From Pseudomonas rhizoryzae (GTDB lineage Bacteria; Pseudomonadota; Gammaproteobacteria; Pseudomonadales; Pseudomonadaceae): a DNA stretch of 64,000 nt. The stretch is from assembly GCF_005250615.1 (NCBI RefSeq), contig NZ_SULM01000001.1:1-64000 (forward strand), given 5' to 3'. The position numbers were made by a program, and so were the translations under genes. A model generated the notes under the pieces. It was not told the DNA's origin, searched no databases, and was given only the letters and a program-made list of their open reading frames with translations. Below are positions 1 through 8,384 of this stretch, one piece after another. Numbering within the stretch: position 1 is the first letter of the stretch; every line of letters begins with the position of its first letter.

Positions 1-110
1 GCGGTAAACCCCGGATGAGTGCCCTAGGCGCGGCCATGCGTAAGCTGCTGCAGATCGCCTATGGCGTGCTCAAGACGCAGCGACCATATCAACCACGACA
101 GGCCCTTTAG
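1..110 (+). CDS. IS110-family transposase, C-terminal fragment (runs off the left edge)
   Basis: An open frame enters from the left edge (first full codon at base 3) and stops at the TAG at 108-110. The visible residues include MSALGAAMRKLLQIAYGVLK, the conserved C-terminal tail of IS110/IS116/IS902 transposases (DEDD/serine-type recombinases that move IS elements lacking terminal inverted repeats). Only about 35 residues are in the window, so the catalytic parts cannot be checked and the gene may be complete or broken outside it. The IS end should lie just after the stop, next to a repeat-rich tract. Confidence 0.8.
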   Translation, partial: GKPRMSALGAAMRKLLQIAYGVLKTQRPYQPRQAL

Positions 111-157
111 AAGACCTGTTGTGATTGGTGGGAGAGATGGTATCTACGGCTTGCCTT

Positions 158-475
158 GCGACCGATCCCGAGCTTGCCGGGGCAGAAGAAGCTGAACGCC
201 TGCTCGAATAGCTCCCTCCCCCCTCGGGAGAGGGTTGGGGTGAGGGCGCCCCTCGCTAGGGAGCCAAGTGGAAAAGGCTACGCCGTTTTCCACGCTACAG
301 TTACGGCCAGCCAGTTCACCATGCAGGACATCGTGATGGACGGCAGCGTGACCCCAGCAGTGTGATAGCCGCGTAGGTTGGGTTGAGCGCCAGCGAAGCC
401 CAACGCGGCGGGTTCGACTCCGGCTGTTGGGCTTCGACGATAGAGCTGTCTCAACCCAACCTACGGCGCGGCGCG
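158..475. repeat. 318-bp tandem duplication, copy 1
   Basis: This block begins GCGACCGATCCCGAGC and recurs almost unchanged 318 bases further on. It is a composite of smaller dispersed elements: a CTCCCTCCCC...GAGGGTTGGGG tract at 212-247, a GTGGAAAA...TTTTCCAC inverted repeat at 268-293, a unique-looking stretch at 294-372, and a long GTAGGTTGGG...CCCAACCTAC palindromic repeat at 373-464. Open frames across it are repeat translations, not genes. Confidence 0.85.
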
Positions 476-786
476 GCGACCGATCCCGAGCTTGCCGGGG
501 CAGAAGAAGCTGAACGCCTGCTCGAATAGCTCCCTCCCCCCTCGGGAGAGGGTTGGGGTGAGGGCGTCCCTTGCCACAAAGCCCCAGTGGAAAAGGCTGC
601 GCCGTTTTCCACGCTACAGTTCCGGCCAGCCATTTCACCATGCAGGACATCGTGATGGACGGCAGCGTGACCCCGGCAGTGTGATAGCCGCGTAGGTTGG
701 GTTGAGCGCAGCGAAGCCCAACGCGATCCGGTCGCGACTCCGCATGTTGGGCTTCGGCGATAGAGCCGTCTCAGCCCAACCTACGG
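476..786. repeat. 318-bp tandem duplication, copy 2
   Basis: Second copy of the composite block, with scattered substitutions and small indels relative to copy 1. It contains the CTCCCTCC tract at 530-566, the GTGGAAAA...TTTTCCAC inverted repeat at 587-612 and the GTAGGTTGGG...AACCTAC palindrome at 692-784. Divergence is small, so the duplication looks recent or homogenised. Confidence 0.85.
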
Positions 787-809
787 CATAACGCTCAGGC
801 AGGAGTTCT

Positions 810-950
810 GTAGGTTGGGTTGAGCGGAGCGAAGCCCAACATAGGATGATCCGCCAGGTACGGCGTGTTGGGCTTCGACGATGGAGCTGTCTCACCCCAA
901 CCTACGGGTAACGCCTCGTAGGTTGGGGTGAGCGCTAGCGAAGCGCAACG
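810..950. repeat. further copies of the GTAGGTTGGG palindromic repeat
   Basis: A complete copy lies at 810-905 (GTAGGTTGGG at the left, CCCAACCTAC at the right, with internal GCGAAGCCCAAC and GTTGGGCTTCG arms). A left-half copy follows at 918-950. Together with the tandem block this fills the whole 850-base gap between the IS110 fragment and rapA; no gene is visible there. Confidence 0.75.
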
Positions 951-963
951 GTAGCGACAGGCC

Positions 964-3798
964 TTACCCCGCCACCAACACCCGAATCGCTTCCAGGCGC
1001 AACGAGGCCTTGTCCAGGTAGGTCAGGCCTTCTTCGCGCTGCTGGCGCAGGCGGTCGATCTCGTCCTGGCGGACGCTGGAGTTGACCGCGCGCAGGGCTT
1101 CCAGGCGGGCGATTTCCTCGTCCATGCCCGACAGGTAGGCATGACGGGCGGCCGCGACGCGTTCCTCGTGGCGGGGCAGGGCCTTGCCTTCACCGCCGCC
1201 GATCAGCTTGGCCAGGGAGTCGCGCTGGGCCTGGACGAACTTGTTGGCGCTGGTGCGCGGCACGCTTTCCAACTGGTCGTTCAGCGTCTCGAAGGCCACC
1301 CGGGCGGCCAGGTCGTTGCCGTTGGCGTCCAGCAGGCAGCGGATCGCCAGCGGCGGCAGATAGCGACCCAGTTGCAGGGCGCGCGGAGCCACCGCCTCGC
1401 TGACGTAGATCAGCTCCAGCAGCACGGTGCCCGGCTTGAGCGCCTTGTTCTTGATCAGTGCCACGGCGGTGTTGCCCATGGAACCGGACAGCACCAAATC
1501 CATGCCGCCCTGGGCCATGGGGTGCTCCCAGGTCAGGAATTGCATGTCTTCGCGGGCCAGGGCCACGTTGCGGTCGTAGGTGATGGTCACGCCTTCGTCG
1601 TCGCCGAGGGGGAAACCGGCGTCGAGCATCTTCTCGCTGGGCTTGAGGATCAGGGCGTTGTCGGAGTGGTCTTCGCTGTCGATACCGAAGGCGTTGAACA
1701 GCTCTTCCATGTACATCGGCAGGGCGAACTGGTCGTCCTGTTCGAGGATGTCCTCGACCAGTTGTTCGCCTGCGCCGGCACCCGAGGAATTGAGTTCCAG
1801 CAGGCGGTCACGGCCATTGTGCAGCTCGGCTTCCAGGGCGGCACGCGCTTGGGCACCCTGTTCCAGCAGGGCCTGCCAGGCGGCTTCGTCGCCACCGGCC
1901 AGTTGCTCCGCCAGCTCGCTGGCGAAGCGCGCCTGCAGGGCGCTGCCGGTCGGCGAGGTGGCCAGGAAGGCGTTCAGCGCCTGGTGGTACCACTGGAATT
2001 GCCGCTCCTGGCGGCTGCCTTCGAGGTAGGGCACGTGCAGCTGGATGGTGTGGCGCTGGCCGATCCGGTCGAGACGGCCGATGCGCTGCTCCAGCAGGTC
2101 CGGGTGGGCCGGCAGATCGAACAGCACCAGGTGATGGGCGAACTGGAAATTGCGGCCTTCACTGCCGATCTCGGAGCAGATCAGCACCTGGGCGCCGAAT
2201 TCCTCGTCGGCGAAGTAGGCGGCGGCGCGGTCACGTTCGAGGATGCTCATGCCCTCGTGGAACACCGTGGCCGGGATGCCGGATTTCAGCCGCAGGGCGT
2301 CTTCCAGGTCCAGGGCGGTTTCCATGCGCGCGCAGATGACCAGCACCTTGTGCGGCTTGAGCGCCTTGAGGGTGTCGATCAGCCACTCGACGCGGCCGTC
2401 GTGGCGCCACCAGCGGTCGTTGTCGTCTTCCGGGGCGAATTCGGTTTCCGGCTGCAGCGACTGGCCGGGCATGACGCCCTCGTCCAAGTAGGCATCCGGG
2501 AAGGGCAGGGCATGGGCATGCAGCTCGCGCTCGGGGAAGCCCTTGACCGCGGCGCGGGTATTGCGGAACAGCACCCGGCCGGTGCCATGGCGATCCAGCA
2601 GCTCGCGCACCAGGCGGGCGCGGGCGTCGGCATCACCGGCAGCCGCCGCGCTCAGCAGGGTCTCGCCTTCCTGGCCGAGGAAGCCACCGATGGCGTCCTG
2701 GGCGGCCGGGCTCAGGGCGCCGGCGTCGAGCAGTTCCTGCACGGCTTCGGCCACCGGGCGGTAGTGCTGGGACTCCTGCTGGAAGGCGGCGAAGTCGTGG
2801 AAGCGGCTGGGATCGAGCAGGCGCAGGCGGGCGAAGTGGCTGTCCTGGCCCAGTTGCTCGGGGGTCGCGGTCAGCAGCAGCACGCCGGGGATGACCTCGC
2901 CCAGTTGCTCGACCAGACTGTATTCGCGGCTGGCGCCCTCGGGGTGCCAGACCAGGTGGTGGGCTTCGTCGACCACCAGCAGGTCCCAGCCGGCGGCGAA
3001 GGCGGCATCCTGGGCCTTTTCGTCGCGCACCAGCCAGTCCAGGGAGACCAGGGCGAGCTGGGCGTCCTCGAAGGGATTGCCCTCTTCGCTGGCCATGAAG
3101 CGCTCGGCGTCGAACAGCGCCACTTCCAGGTTGAAGCGGCGGCGCATCTCCACCAGCCACTGGTGCTGGAGATTTTCCGGGACCAGGATCAGCACCCGGC
3201 TGGCGCGCCCGCTGAGCAGTTGGCGGTGGATCACCAGGCCGGCTTCGATGGTCTTGCCCAGGCCCACTTCGTCGGCCAGCAGCACGCGCGGCGCGACCCG
3301 GTCGGCCACGCTGCGGGCGATGTGCAACTGGTGCGGGATCGGCTGGGCGCGGGCGCCGCCGAGGCCCCAGAGGCTGGATTGCAGCAGGCGGTTGCGGTGC
3401 TCGTGGGTGTGATAGCGCAGACCGAACCAGGGCAGGGGATCGATCTGCCCGGCGAACAGGCGGTCGCTGGCCAGGCGGAACTGGATGAAGTTCGACAGCT
3501 GGGCCTCGGGCACGCTGCGCGCCTCGCGCTCGGCGGTGAAGCCGTGGTAGGTCAGCAGGCCATCCTCTTCGGAGACCTCGCGCACGGTCAGCTTCCAGCC
3601 CTCGAAATGGGTCACCTCGTCGCCCGGCGCGAAGCGTACCCGGGTCAGGGGCGCATTGCGCTGGGCATACTGGCGTGTCTCACCGGTGGCTGGATAGAGC
3701 ACCGTGAGCAGGCGGCCGTCCAGGGCCAGGATGGTTCCCAGGCCCAGTTCGGCCTCGCTGTCACTGATCCAGCGTTGTCCCGGTTGATGTGACGCCAT
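964..3798 (-). CDS. rapA: RNA polymerase-associated SNF2/Swi2 ATPase RapA (HepA)
   Basis: 944 residues, close to the usual 950-970 of RapA. RapA binds core RNA polymerase and uses ATP hydrolysis to recycle stalled or post-termination polymerase, acting in the cytoplasm. Visible parts: N-terminal Tudor-like region (about 1-110), SNF2 helicase lobe 1 with Walker A DEVGLGKT at 176-183 and DEAH at 277-280, lobe 2 with the motif V/VI segment [10 protein letters not shown] (about 575-590), and the long C-terminal spacer and RapA-specific region. Monocistronic; divergent from the small gene and alkB to its right. All helicase motifs look intact. Confidence 0.97.
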   Translation of the reverse strand: MASHQPGQRWISDSEAELGLGTILALDGRLLTVLYPATGETRQYAQRNAPLTRVRFAPGDEVTHFEGWKLTVREVSEEDGLLTYHGFTAEREARSVPEAQLSNFIQFRLASDRLFAGQIDPLPWFGLRYHTHEHRNRLLQSSLWGLGGARAQPIPHQLHIARSVADRVAPRVLLADEVGLGKTIEAGLVIHRQLLSGRASRVLILVPENLQHQWLVEMRRRFNLEVALFDAERFMASEEGNPFEDAQLALVSLDWLVRDEKAQDAAFAAGWDLLVVDEAHHLVWHPEGASREYSLVEQLGEVIPGVLLLTATPEQLGQDSHFARLRLLDPSRFHDFAAFQQESQHYRPVAEAVQELLDAGALSPAAQDAIGGFLGQEGETLLSAAAAGDADARARLVRELLDRHGTGRVLFRNTRAAVKGFPERELHAHALPFPDAYLDEGVMPGQSLQPETEFAPEDDNDRWWRHDGRVEWLIDTLKALKPHKVLVICARMETALDLEDALRLKSGIPATVFHEGMSILERDRAAAYFADEEFGAQVLICSEIGSEGRNFQFAHHLVLFDLPAHPDLLEQRIGRLDRIGQRHTIQLHVPYLEGSRQERQFQWYHQALNAFLATSPTGSALQARFASELAEQLAGGDEAAWQALLEQGAQARAALEAELHNGRDRLLELNSSGAGAGEQLVEDILEQDDQFALPMYMEELFNAFGIDSEDHSDNALILKPSEKMLDAGFPLGDDEGVTITYDRNVALAREDMQFLTWEHPMAQGGMDLVLSGSMGNTAVALIKNKALKPGTVLLELIYVSEAVAPRALQLGRYLPPLAIRCLLDANGNDLAARVAFETLNDQLESVPRTSANKFVQAQRDSLAKLIGGGEGKALPRHEERVAAARHAYLSGMDEEIARLEALRAVNSSVRQDEIDRLRQQREEGLTYLDKASLRLEAIRVLVAG

Positions 3799-3903
3799 GT
3801 GGAAGCTTCTCCCCAGCTATCAAAAAGCCGGCTATTTTAGCGAAAGCGGAGTCAGAAGCCTAACGCGCTCTTTGCCGCAGTCCGCGAATTCGAGGTCCCC
3901 GTC

Positions 3904-4170
3904 ATGATCCCCATCGTTCCGCCCCCTGGCGTGACCCCGCCGAACCAACTGGACCCGGCGCCGGTAAGGCCTGCGGTCGCCCCGATAGCGCCGGTGGAGC
4001 CCGCGGCCGAGACGGCCCATGCCCCCCTGGAAGACGAAGCCACCCTGGATCGTGAGGCGCGCCGACGGCGGCGCCAGCGCGAAGCCCTGCGCCAGGGACT
4101 CGGCGTCGAGCGCGCCCAGGTGCTGGAAGAGCCCGAGCAGGTGGGCGCCCAGGTGGATCTGCGGGTCTAG
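3904..4170 (+). CDS. small proline-rich, then basic/charged conserved hypothetical protein
   Basis: 88 residues. The N-terminal half is rich in Pro, Ala and Val (no signal peptide or TM segment); the C-terminal half is charged with an Arg cluster (REARRRRRQRE) and is probably helical. Preceded by a GAGGT ribosome-binding site. It ends 2 bases before the alkB start, so it is translated as part of the alkB operon. Function unknown; its place between rapA and alkB is familiar from pseudomonads, which supports a real gene. Confidence 0.7.
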   Translation: MIPIVPPPGVTPPNQLDPAPVRPAVAPIAPVEPAAETAHAPLEDEATLDREARRRRRQREALRQGLGVERAQVLEEPEQVGAQVDLRV

Positions 4171-4172
4171 CT

Positions 4173-4757
4173 ATGGTCGAGGTCCCGAACCTGGCCGATG
4201 CCGAGCTGCGCTTCCACCCGCAGTGGCTGCCGCCGGAAACCGCCGACGCCTGGCTAGGACAACTGGAAGCCGAAACGCCCTGGAGCCAGCCACAGGTGCG
4301 GGTGTTCAATCGCTGGCACCCGGTGCCGCGGCAGGTCGCCTGGTATGCCGATCCCGGGGTGGTCTACGGCTATGCCGGCCTGGATCACGCCGCCTTGCCC
4401 TGGACGCCCCTTTTGCAGCTCATCCGTGCCCAAGTCGAGGCGGCCAGCGGCCAGGCCTTCAACGGCGTGCTGCTCAATCGCTATCGCGACGGCCAGGACT
4501 CCATGGGTTGGCACAGCGACGACGAGGCCAGTCTCGGCCGCAATCCGCTGATCGCCTCGCTCAACCTGGGCGCCGCCCGGCGCTTCGACTTTCGCCGCAA
4601 GGGCACCAGCCGCATCGGCCATTCCCTGGAGCTGGGTCACGGCAGCCTGCTGGTCATGGCCGGCGCGACCCAGCATCATTGGCAGCATCAGATCGCCAAG
4701 ACTCGCAAGGCTAGCGGGCTGCGGCTGAATCTCACCTTTCGTTGGATAGCCCCATGA
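4173..4757 (+). CDS. alkB: AlkB-family 2-oxoglutarate/Fe(II) dioxygenase (DNA/RNA dealkylation)
   Basis: 194 residues, the size of AlkB2-type proteins. Members oxidatively demethylate N1-methyladenine and N3-methylcytosine. The Fe(II) facial triad is visible: H114 and D116 in WHSDDE, and distal His172 (in QHQIAKT). The 2-oxoglutarate-binding arginines are the C-terminal pair R184/R190 in RLNLTFR. The N-x-Y-x-D type segment LNRYRDGQDSMGWH is typical. The stop overlaps the start of the next small gene (ATGA), so the two are translationally coupled. A methylated-protein demethylase cannot be excluded from sequence alone. Confidence 0.88.
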   Translation: MVEVPNLADAELRFHPQWLPPETADAWLGQLEAETPWSQPQVRVFNRWHPVPRQVAWYADPGVVYGYAGLDHAALPWTPLLQLIRAQVEAASGQAFNGVLLNRYRDGQDSMGWHSDDEASLGRNPLIASLNLGAARRFDFRRKGTSRIGHSLELGHGSLLVMAGATQHHWQHQIAKTRKASGLRLNLTFRWIAP

Positions 4758-4915
4758 GCGACGACAGCAACAACCTCATCGACTTCACCACCGAGCGCGG
4801 CAAGCGCATCCACGACCTCAAGGAGCGCCGCCTGCAAGAGGTGCGCTCGGCCTTCGAGCAGGCGCTGCCGCTGGCCAAGGGAAAGCAGAAAAAGCGCAAG
4901 CCGAAGAAGAAATAG
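4754..4915 (+). CDS. small lysine/arginine-rich hypothetical protein
   Basis: 53 residues starting MSDDSNNLIDFTTERGKR and ending in a very basic tail (KGKQKKRKPKKK). Its ATG overlaps the alkB TGA by the ATGA arrangement. The length, clean codon use and coupling support a real gene. The basic tail suggests nucleic-acid or ribosome contact, but that is inference. No known domain recognised. Confidence 0.65.
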   Translation: MSDDSNNLIDFTTERGKRIHDLKERRLQEVRSAFEQALPLAKGKQKKRKPKKK

Positions 4916-4942
4916 GGGCACTACCGTTCGTCGGGATTCGCC

Positions 4943-4970
4943 CTTGAAATTTTGTGGGGGGTTCCTATCT
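4943..4970 (+). promoter_or_regulatory. sigma-32 (RpoH) heat-shock promoter of the Hsp20 gene
   Basis: A perfect CTTGAAA -35 box (4943-4949) is followed after 13 bases by TCCTATCT (4963-4970), which matches the RpoH -10 consensus CCCCATNT at 6 of 8 positions. The 13-base spacer is within the RpoH range. It lies about 75 bases upstream of the hsp20 start codon. Confidence 0.75.
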
Positions 4971-4977
4971 AGGTTCG

Positions 4978-5038
4978 TGCGGGATGCCGAAGTCGGGTCC
5001 CGCAGGCAATACCGAAACTTGCTGAACCTATCAGGAGA
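4978..5038 (+). promoter_or_regulatory. ROSE-type RNA thermometer in the hsp20 leader
   Basis: Two hairpins. The first pairs TGCGGGA (4978-4984) with TCCCGCA (4998-5004). The second pairs CTGA (5022-5025) with TCAG (5031-5034), extended by TT/AG pairs around a G-G mismatch (5021/5035), which buries the AGGAG ribosome-binding site (5033-5037) opposite TTGCT. A U(U/C)GCU element facing the Shine-Dalgarno with a G opposite G is the hallmark of ROSE elements, which melt at heat-shock temperature. Confidence 0.8.
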
Positions 5039-5044
5039 TTCACC

Positions 5045-5491
5045 ATGAGCAACGTACTGTCCCTGGCCCCGCTGTTCCGTCATTCCGTCGGCTTCGACCG
5101 GTTCAACGACCTGTTCGAATCCGCCCTGCGCAACGACGCTGGCAGCTCCTATCCGCCCTACAACGTCGAGAAGCACGGTGACGACCAGTATCGCATCGTG
5201 ATCGCCGCCGCCGGTCTCCAGGAAGATGACCTGGAAATCGAAGTCGAGCGTGGCGTGCTCACCGTAAAGGGTGGTCGGCGCGAAAACAGCGCCGAGAGCG
5301 TGACCTTCCTGCACCAGGGCATCGCCCAACGTGCCTTCAAGCTGTCCTTCCGCCTTGCCGACCATATCGAGGTGAAGGGCGCCGATCTCAAGCATGGCCT
5401 GCTGAGCATCGAGCTGGTACGGGTGATCCCGGAAGAAGCCAAGCCCAAGCGCATCGCCATTGCCGGCCAGCGCCCGGCCCTGGACAACTGA
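5045..5491 (+). CDS. ibpA: small heat-shock protein, Hsp20/IbpA family
   Basis: 148 residues. The alpha-crystallin domain spans about 35-130, with the beta-strand segment GVLTVKGGR and the conserved AFKLSFRLADHIEVKGADLKHG-type core ending in GLLSIEL. An ATP-independent holdase chaperone that binds unfolding cytoplasmic proteins for DnaK/ClpB. Control is directly visible: a sigma-32-like promoter and a ROSE thermometer upstream and a strong terminator right after. Start fixed by AGGAG seven bases before the ATG. Confidence 0.95.
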   Translation: MSNVLSLAPLFRHSVGFDRFNDLFESALRNDAGSSYPPYNVEKHGDDQYRIVIAAAGLQEDDLEIEVERGVLTVKGGRRENSAESVTFLHQGIAQRAFKLSFRLADHIEVKGADLKHGLLSIELVRVIPEEAKPKRIAIAGQRPALDN

Positions 5492-5511
5492 TCGTCCAGG
5501 CGTCCTGCCCA

Positions 5512-5547
5512 GAGAAGCCCCAGCCCCGTGCTGGGGCTTCTTCGTTT
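5512..5547 (+). terminator. intrinsic terminator after ibpA
   Basis: GAAGCCCCAG (5514-5523), loop CCCCGTG, CTGGGGCTTC (5531-5540), then TTCGTTT. A 10-bp GC-rich stem with a T-rich tail. The convergent LysR gene ends 25 bases further on. Confidence 0.85.
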
Positions 5548-5571
5548 CAGCTGGGAGAAAGCCCTAAAAGA

Positions 5572-6480
5572 TCAGCGGCTCCGCCCGAACAGCTCGACGA
5601 AGACGCCACGCAACCAGCGGTTGCCGGCGTCCTGGTGATAGCGGGCATGCCAGTGCTGCTTGACCGCGAAGGCCTCGATGGGCACCGGACACTCGTGGAG
5701 CTTCAAGCCATAGGTCGTGGCCAGGGTGGTGCCGATGTGGCGTGGCAGGGTGACGATGAGGTCGGAGTTGCCGACCACCGCGCCCACGCCGAGAAAGCCG
5801 GGTAGCTCCAGGACGATCCGGCGCTGCACCTCGGCGCGGACCAGTCCCGCTTCCAGCAGCTTCTGACCGGTCCCCGCGCTGACCAGCACATGACCTTCCT
5901 GGGCGTAGGCCGCCGCCGTGAGGCCGTTCTGCAGGCGCGGATGCTCGGCACTGACCAGGCAGACCCAGTCCTGGGGAAACAGCACCTGCTGATAGATGCC
6001 ACCGCCCAGCCAGGGGATGAAGCCGACTGCCAGGTCCGCTTCGCCGATCTCCAGCGCCTGCTCGGTGTTGCCGTCGATCCGGGCGATCTCCAGCCGCACG
6101 CCGGGCGCCACCTCGCGCAGGTGTGCCAGGATGCGCGGCAGCAGGGTGATATGGCTGGCATCGCTCAGGCACAGGCGGAATAGCCGCTGGGCGGTGGCGG
6201 GATCGAAGGCCACCTCCCAGGCGACCAGGCGGCGCAGGGATTCCAGCACCTCGCGGCAGGGGGTGATCAGCGCCTCGGCCTGGGGCGTGGGCTTCATGCC
6301 GCCGGGGGTGCGCACGAACAGCGGATCGCGCAGCTGTTGGCGCAACTTGCCCAGCCAGAGGCTGATGGTGGGCTGGCTCTGGCCGAGTTGCTCGGCGGCC
6401 CGGGTCACGCTGCCGGTGCTGTAGAGCACCTCGAACAGCATCAACAGCTTGGGCTCGGGAAGGCCCTCCGTCGGGAGCAT
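5572..6480 (-). CDS. LysR-family transcriptional regulator of the adjacent catabolic-type operon
   Basis: 302 residues when started at the ATG at 6478-6480 (MLPTEGLPEPKLLMLFEVLY); the frame stays open upstream but that part has no LysR character. An N-terminal winged HTH (about 8-66) contains SVTRAAEQLGQSQPTISLW, followed by the LysR effector-binding fold. Divergent from the 6575-10880 operon with 94 bases between starts, the classic LysR arrangement. A T-N11-A palindrome sits directly against its own start codon, suggesting autoregulation. The inducer is unknown. Confidence 0.9.
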   Translation of the reverse strand: MLPTEGLPEPKLLMLFEVLYSTGSVTRAAEQLGQSQPTISLWLGKLRQQLRDPLFVRTPGGMKPTPQAEALITPCREVLESLRRLVAWEVAFDPATAQRLFRLCLSDASHITLLPRILAHLREVAPGVRLEIARIDGNTEQALEIGEADLAVGFIPWLGGGIYQQVLFPQDWVCLVSAEHPRLQNGLTAAAYAQEGHVLVSAGTGQKLLEAGLVRAEVQRRIVLELPGFLGVGAVVGNSDLIVTLPRHIGTTLATTYGLKLHECPVPIEAFAVKQHWHARYHQDAGNRWLRGVFVELFGRSR

Positions 6481-6481
6481 T

Positions 6482-6526
6482 ATCAGAATTCCTGATGGCC
6501 GGATTGATCTCTTTGTATAGCTCAAT
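6482..6526. promoter_or_regulatory. probable LysR operator region between the divergent genes
   Basis: The inverted repeat ATCAG-AATTC-CTGAT (6482-6496) fits the T-N11-A LysR box and touches the LysR start codon. A second interrupted inverted repeat, ATTGA (6503-6507) and TCAAT (6522-6526), lies nearer the operon. A recognition site plus an activation site is typical of LysR promoters. The assignment is inferred from position and symmetry. Confidence 0.55.
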
Positions 6527-6574
6527 AGGGCGCGCGAGCCTAGGGTAGCGGCAAAACAAGGAGCCCTATCCCCT

Positions 6575-7525
6575 ATGAAAATCTGCGTCCTGGGTGCTGG
6601 CGCGCTCGGCAGCACCTTTGGTGCCTGGCTGAGCGAGGCCGGGCACGACACCTGGCTGCTCAACCGACCCAATGCCCATATCCAGGCGATCCGCCACGCG
6701 GGCCTAGCGATCGAGGCCGCCGAGGGCAACCGGGTCGTCCAGGTGCAGGCCACGGACGATGCCAGCGCTGTCGGCGTGGTCGACCTGGTGGTGGTGCTGG
6801 TCAAGTCCTTCGCCACCGTGGAGGCCATGACCCAGGCGCTGGCGCTGGTCGGTACTCAGACCCTGGTGCTGTCGCTGCAGAACGGCCTCGGCCACGAAGA
6901 GCTGCTGGCCGAGATCGTCGGCCGCGAGCGGGTGATCGCCGGCAAGACCTACGTCGGTGGGGTGCTGCTCGGACCGGGGCGGATCCGCAGTGGGGTGGCG
7001 GGCAAGCAGACCATCATCGGCGAACTCGACGGCCAGCTCACGCCGCGGGTGCAGGCGGTCGCCGACGCCTTCGCCGGCGCGGGGCTCGCCACCACGGTCA
7101 GCGACAACATCCTCGGCACCCTGTGGGACAAGTTGCAGGTGAACGTCGCCACCGGGGCGCTCACCGGCATCACCCAGCTCACCTACGGCCAGCTCTACAG
7201 CGAACCGCTCTTGCGTGATACCGCCTTGCAGGCGGTGGCCGAGGCCATCGCGGTGGCCCGCGCCGCCGGGGTCGAGCTGGGGCTCAAGGAGCCGGAAGCC
7301 GCCTGGCAACTGGCGCGTGAAGGGCTGCCGCCCTCGTTCAAGACCTCCATGCTGCAGAGTCTGCAAAAGGGCTCGATCACCGAAATCGACTTCATCAATG
7401 GCGCGGTGGTGCGGCTCGGCCAGCACTACCGCGTACCGACCCCGGTCAATGCCACGCTGGTCGCCTGCATCAAGGGCATCGAGCGCGCCCTGGCCGATAG
7501 ACAACAAGAGGACGCCACACCATGA
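6575..7525 (+). CDS. 2-dehydropantoate 2-reductase (PanE/ApbA) family oxidoreductase
   Basis: 316 residues. An N-terminal Rossmann fold with GAGALGSTFG (7-16) binds NADP(H); the C-terminal helical ApbA domain contains the KLQVNVATGALTGIT-type segment and the conserved lysine/asparagine pocket. Classic PanE reduces ketopantoate to pantoate. Here the gene heads an operon with a VOC protein, MaoC hydratase and CoA-transferase, so a catabolic 2-keto/2-hydroxy acid dehydrogenase role is more likely than pantothenate synthesis (inference). Its stop overlaps the start of the next gene. Preceded by AAGGAG. Confidence 0.8.
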   Translation: MKICVLGAGALGSTFGAWLSEAGHDTWLLNRPNAHIQAIRHAGLAIEAAEGNRVVQVQATDDASAVGVVDLVVVLVKSFATVEAMTQALALVGTQTLVLSLQNGLGHEELLAEIVGRERVIAGKTYVGGVLLGPGRIRSGVAGKQTIIGELDGQLTPRVQAVADAFAGAGLATTVSDNILGTLWDKLQVNVATGALTGITQLTYGQLYSEPLLRDTALQAVAEAIAVARAAGVELGLKEPEAAWQLAREGLPPSFKTSMLQSLQKGSITEIDFINGAVVRLGQHYRVPTPVNATLVACIKGIERALADRQQEDATP

Positions 7526-7917
7526 GCATTCCCAAGGCCTATCTGGAACACGTGGCCATCTGGGTGAAGGACATCCACTGGCACATCCGTTTCTTTCACG
7601 AGGTGTTCGGCATGACCCTGCGCGAGGTGCATGGCACGCTCGAGGAGCCCACCCAGTACTGGACGCTGGGCGGCATGCAGTTCATGAGCAAGCCGGACTT
7701 CGCCGGCCCCGAGGGCCGTTTGGGCCACCTGGGGCTGATGTGCGAGGACCTCGACGCCGCCCTGGCCGCCGCGCGCCGTTTCGAGGGGGTGGAGGAAATG
7801 CCCCAGGGATACAACTGGCTGCGCCTGCCCGATGGCCTGGCGCTGGAATTCATCCAGGCCGTGCCCGCCAGCGCCGTGCACGACGCCCTGGCCGTCAATG
7901 CCCGGCAAACCGAGTGA
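7522..7917 (+). CDS. VOC (glyoxalase/bleomycin-resistance fold) family protein
   Basis: 131 residues forming two beta-alpha-beta-beta-beta modules: LEHVAIWVKDIHWHIRFFHE at the N-terminus and GRLGHLGLMCEDLDAAL in the middle. The family holds metal-dependent isomerases, epimerases and extradiol dioxygenases. Candidate metal ligands are the His in LEHVA, the His of GHLGL and Glu in LEFIQ. Starts four bases inside the preceding stop (ATGA coupling). The reaction cannot be assigned; within this operon a lyase or epimerase step on an acyl intermediate is plausible. Confidence 0.8.
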   Translation: MSIPKAYLEHVAIWVKDIHWHIRFFHEVFGMTLREVHGTLEEPTQYWTLGGMQFMSKPDFAGPEGRLGHLGLMCEDLDAALAAARRFEGVEEMPQGYNWLRLPDGLALEFIQAVPASAVHDALAVNARQTE

Positions 7918-7925
7918 CAGCGACC

Positions 7926-8384
7926 ATGACCGTACAAGAAAAATACTTCGAGGACGCCCGCGAAGGCGATGAGGCGATCACCCCCAGCTACAAGGTCACC
8001 AAGGAACGCATCTTGGCCTATGCCGACCTCACCGGCGACCACACGCCGGTCCACGTCGACGAGGCCTATGCCAACGCCAGCCACTTCGGTGGCCTGGTCG
8101 CCCATGGCCTGATGGGGCTGTCCATCGCCGATGGACTCAAAACCCAGTGCGACTATCGCTTCCTGCCAGGGATGTCGCTGGGCTGGACCTGGGATTTCCT
8201 CCTGCCGATCCGCGTCGGCGACGAGTTGCACGTGAAGCTGCGCGTCGGGTCCATGCGACCGAGCAAGAGCAAGCCGGGCTGGGGCATCGTGGTGCTGCCC
8301 TCGGAGCTGATCAACCAGAAGGGCGAGGTCGTCCAGCGCGGCGAGCACCGGCTGATGGTGCCGCGGCGGGAGGGTGCCCTATGA
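7926..8384 (+). CDS. MaoC-like hot-dog hydratase/dehydratase
   Basis: 152 residues. The single hot-dog domain carries the (R)-hydratase 2 signature GDHTPVHVDEAYA with catalytic-type D38 and H43, followed by GGLVAHGLMG. Such enzymes hydrate enoyl-CoAs or related thioesters. It begins 8 bases after the VOC gene and its stop overlaps the CoA-transferase start (ATGA). With the CoA-transferase next to it, it probably acts on the CoA ester that enzyme makes (inference). The frame is open far upstream, but the protein homology begins at MTVQEKYF. Confidence 0.88.
   Translation: MTVQEKYFEDAREGDEAITPSYKVTKERILAYADLTGDHTPVHVDEAYANASHFGGLVAHGLMGLSIADGLKTQCDYRFLPGMSLGWTWDFLLPIRVGDELHVKLRVGSMRPSKSKPGWGIVVLPSELINQKGEVVQRGEHRLMVPRREGAL

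Noticed and set aside
144-650. 168-residue frame on the minus strand near the left edge
   Set aside because: It is a translation of the tandem repeat block; the same peptide segment appears twice, matching the 318-bp duplication.
1141-3792. Very long open frame on the plus strand opposite rapA
   Set aside because: It is the antisense reading of rapA in a high-GC gene; the minus-strand protein has all SNF2 motifs, while the plus frame has low-complexity Gly/Val/Gln sequence.
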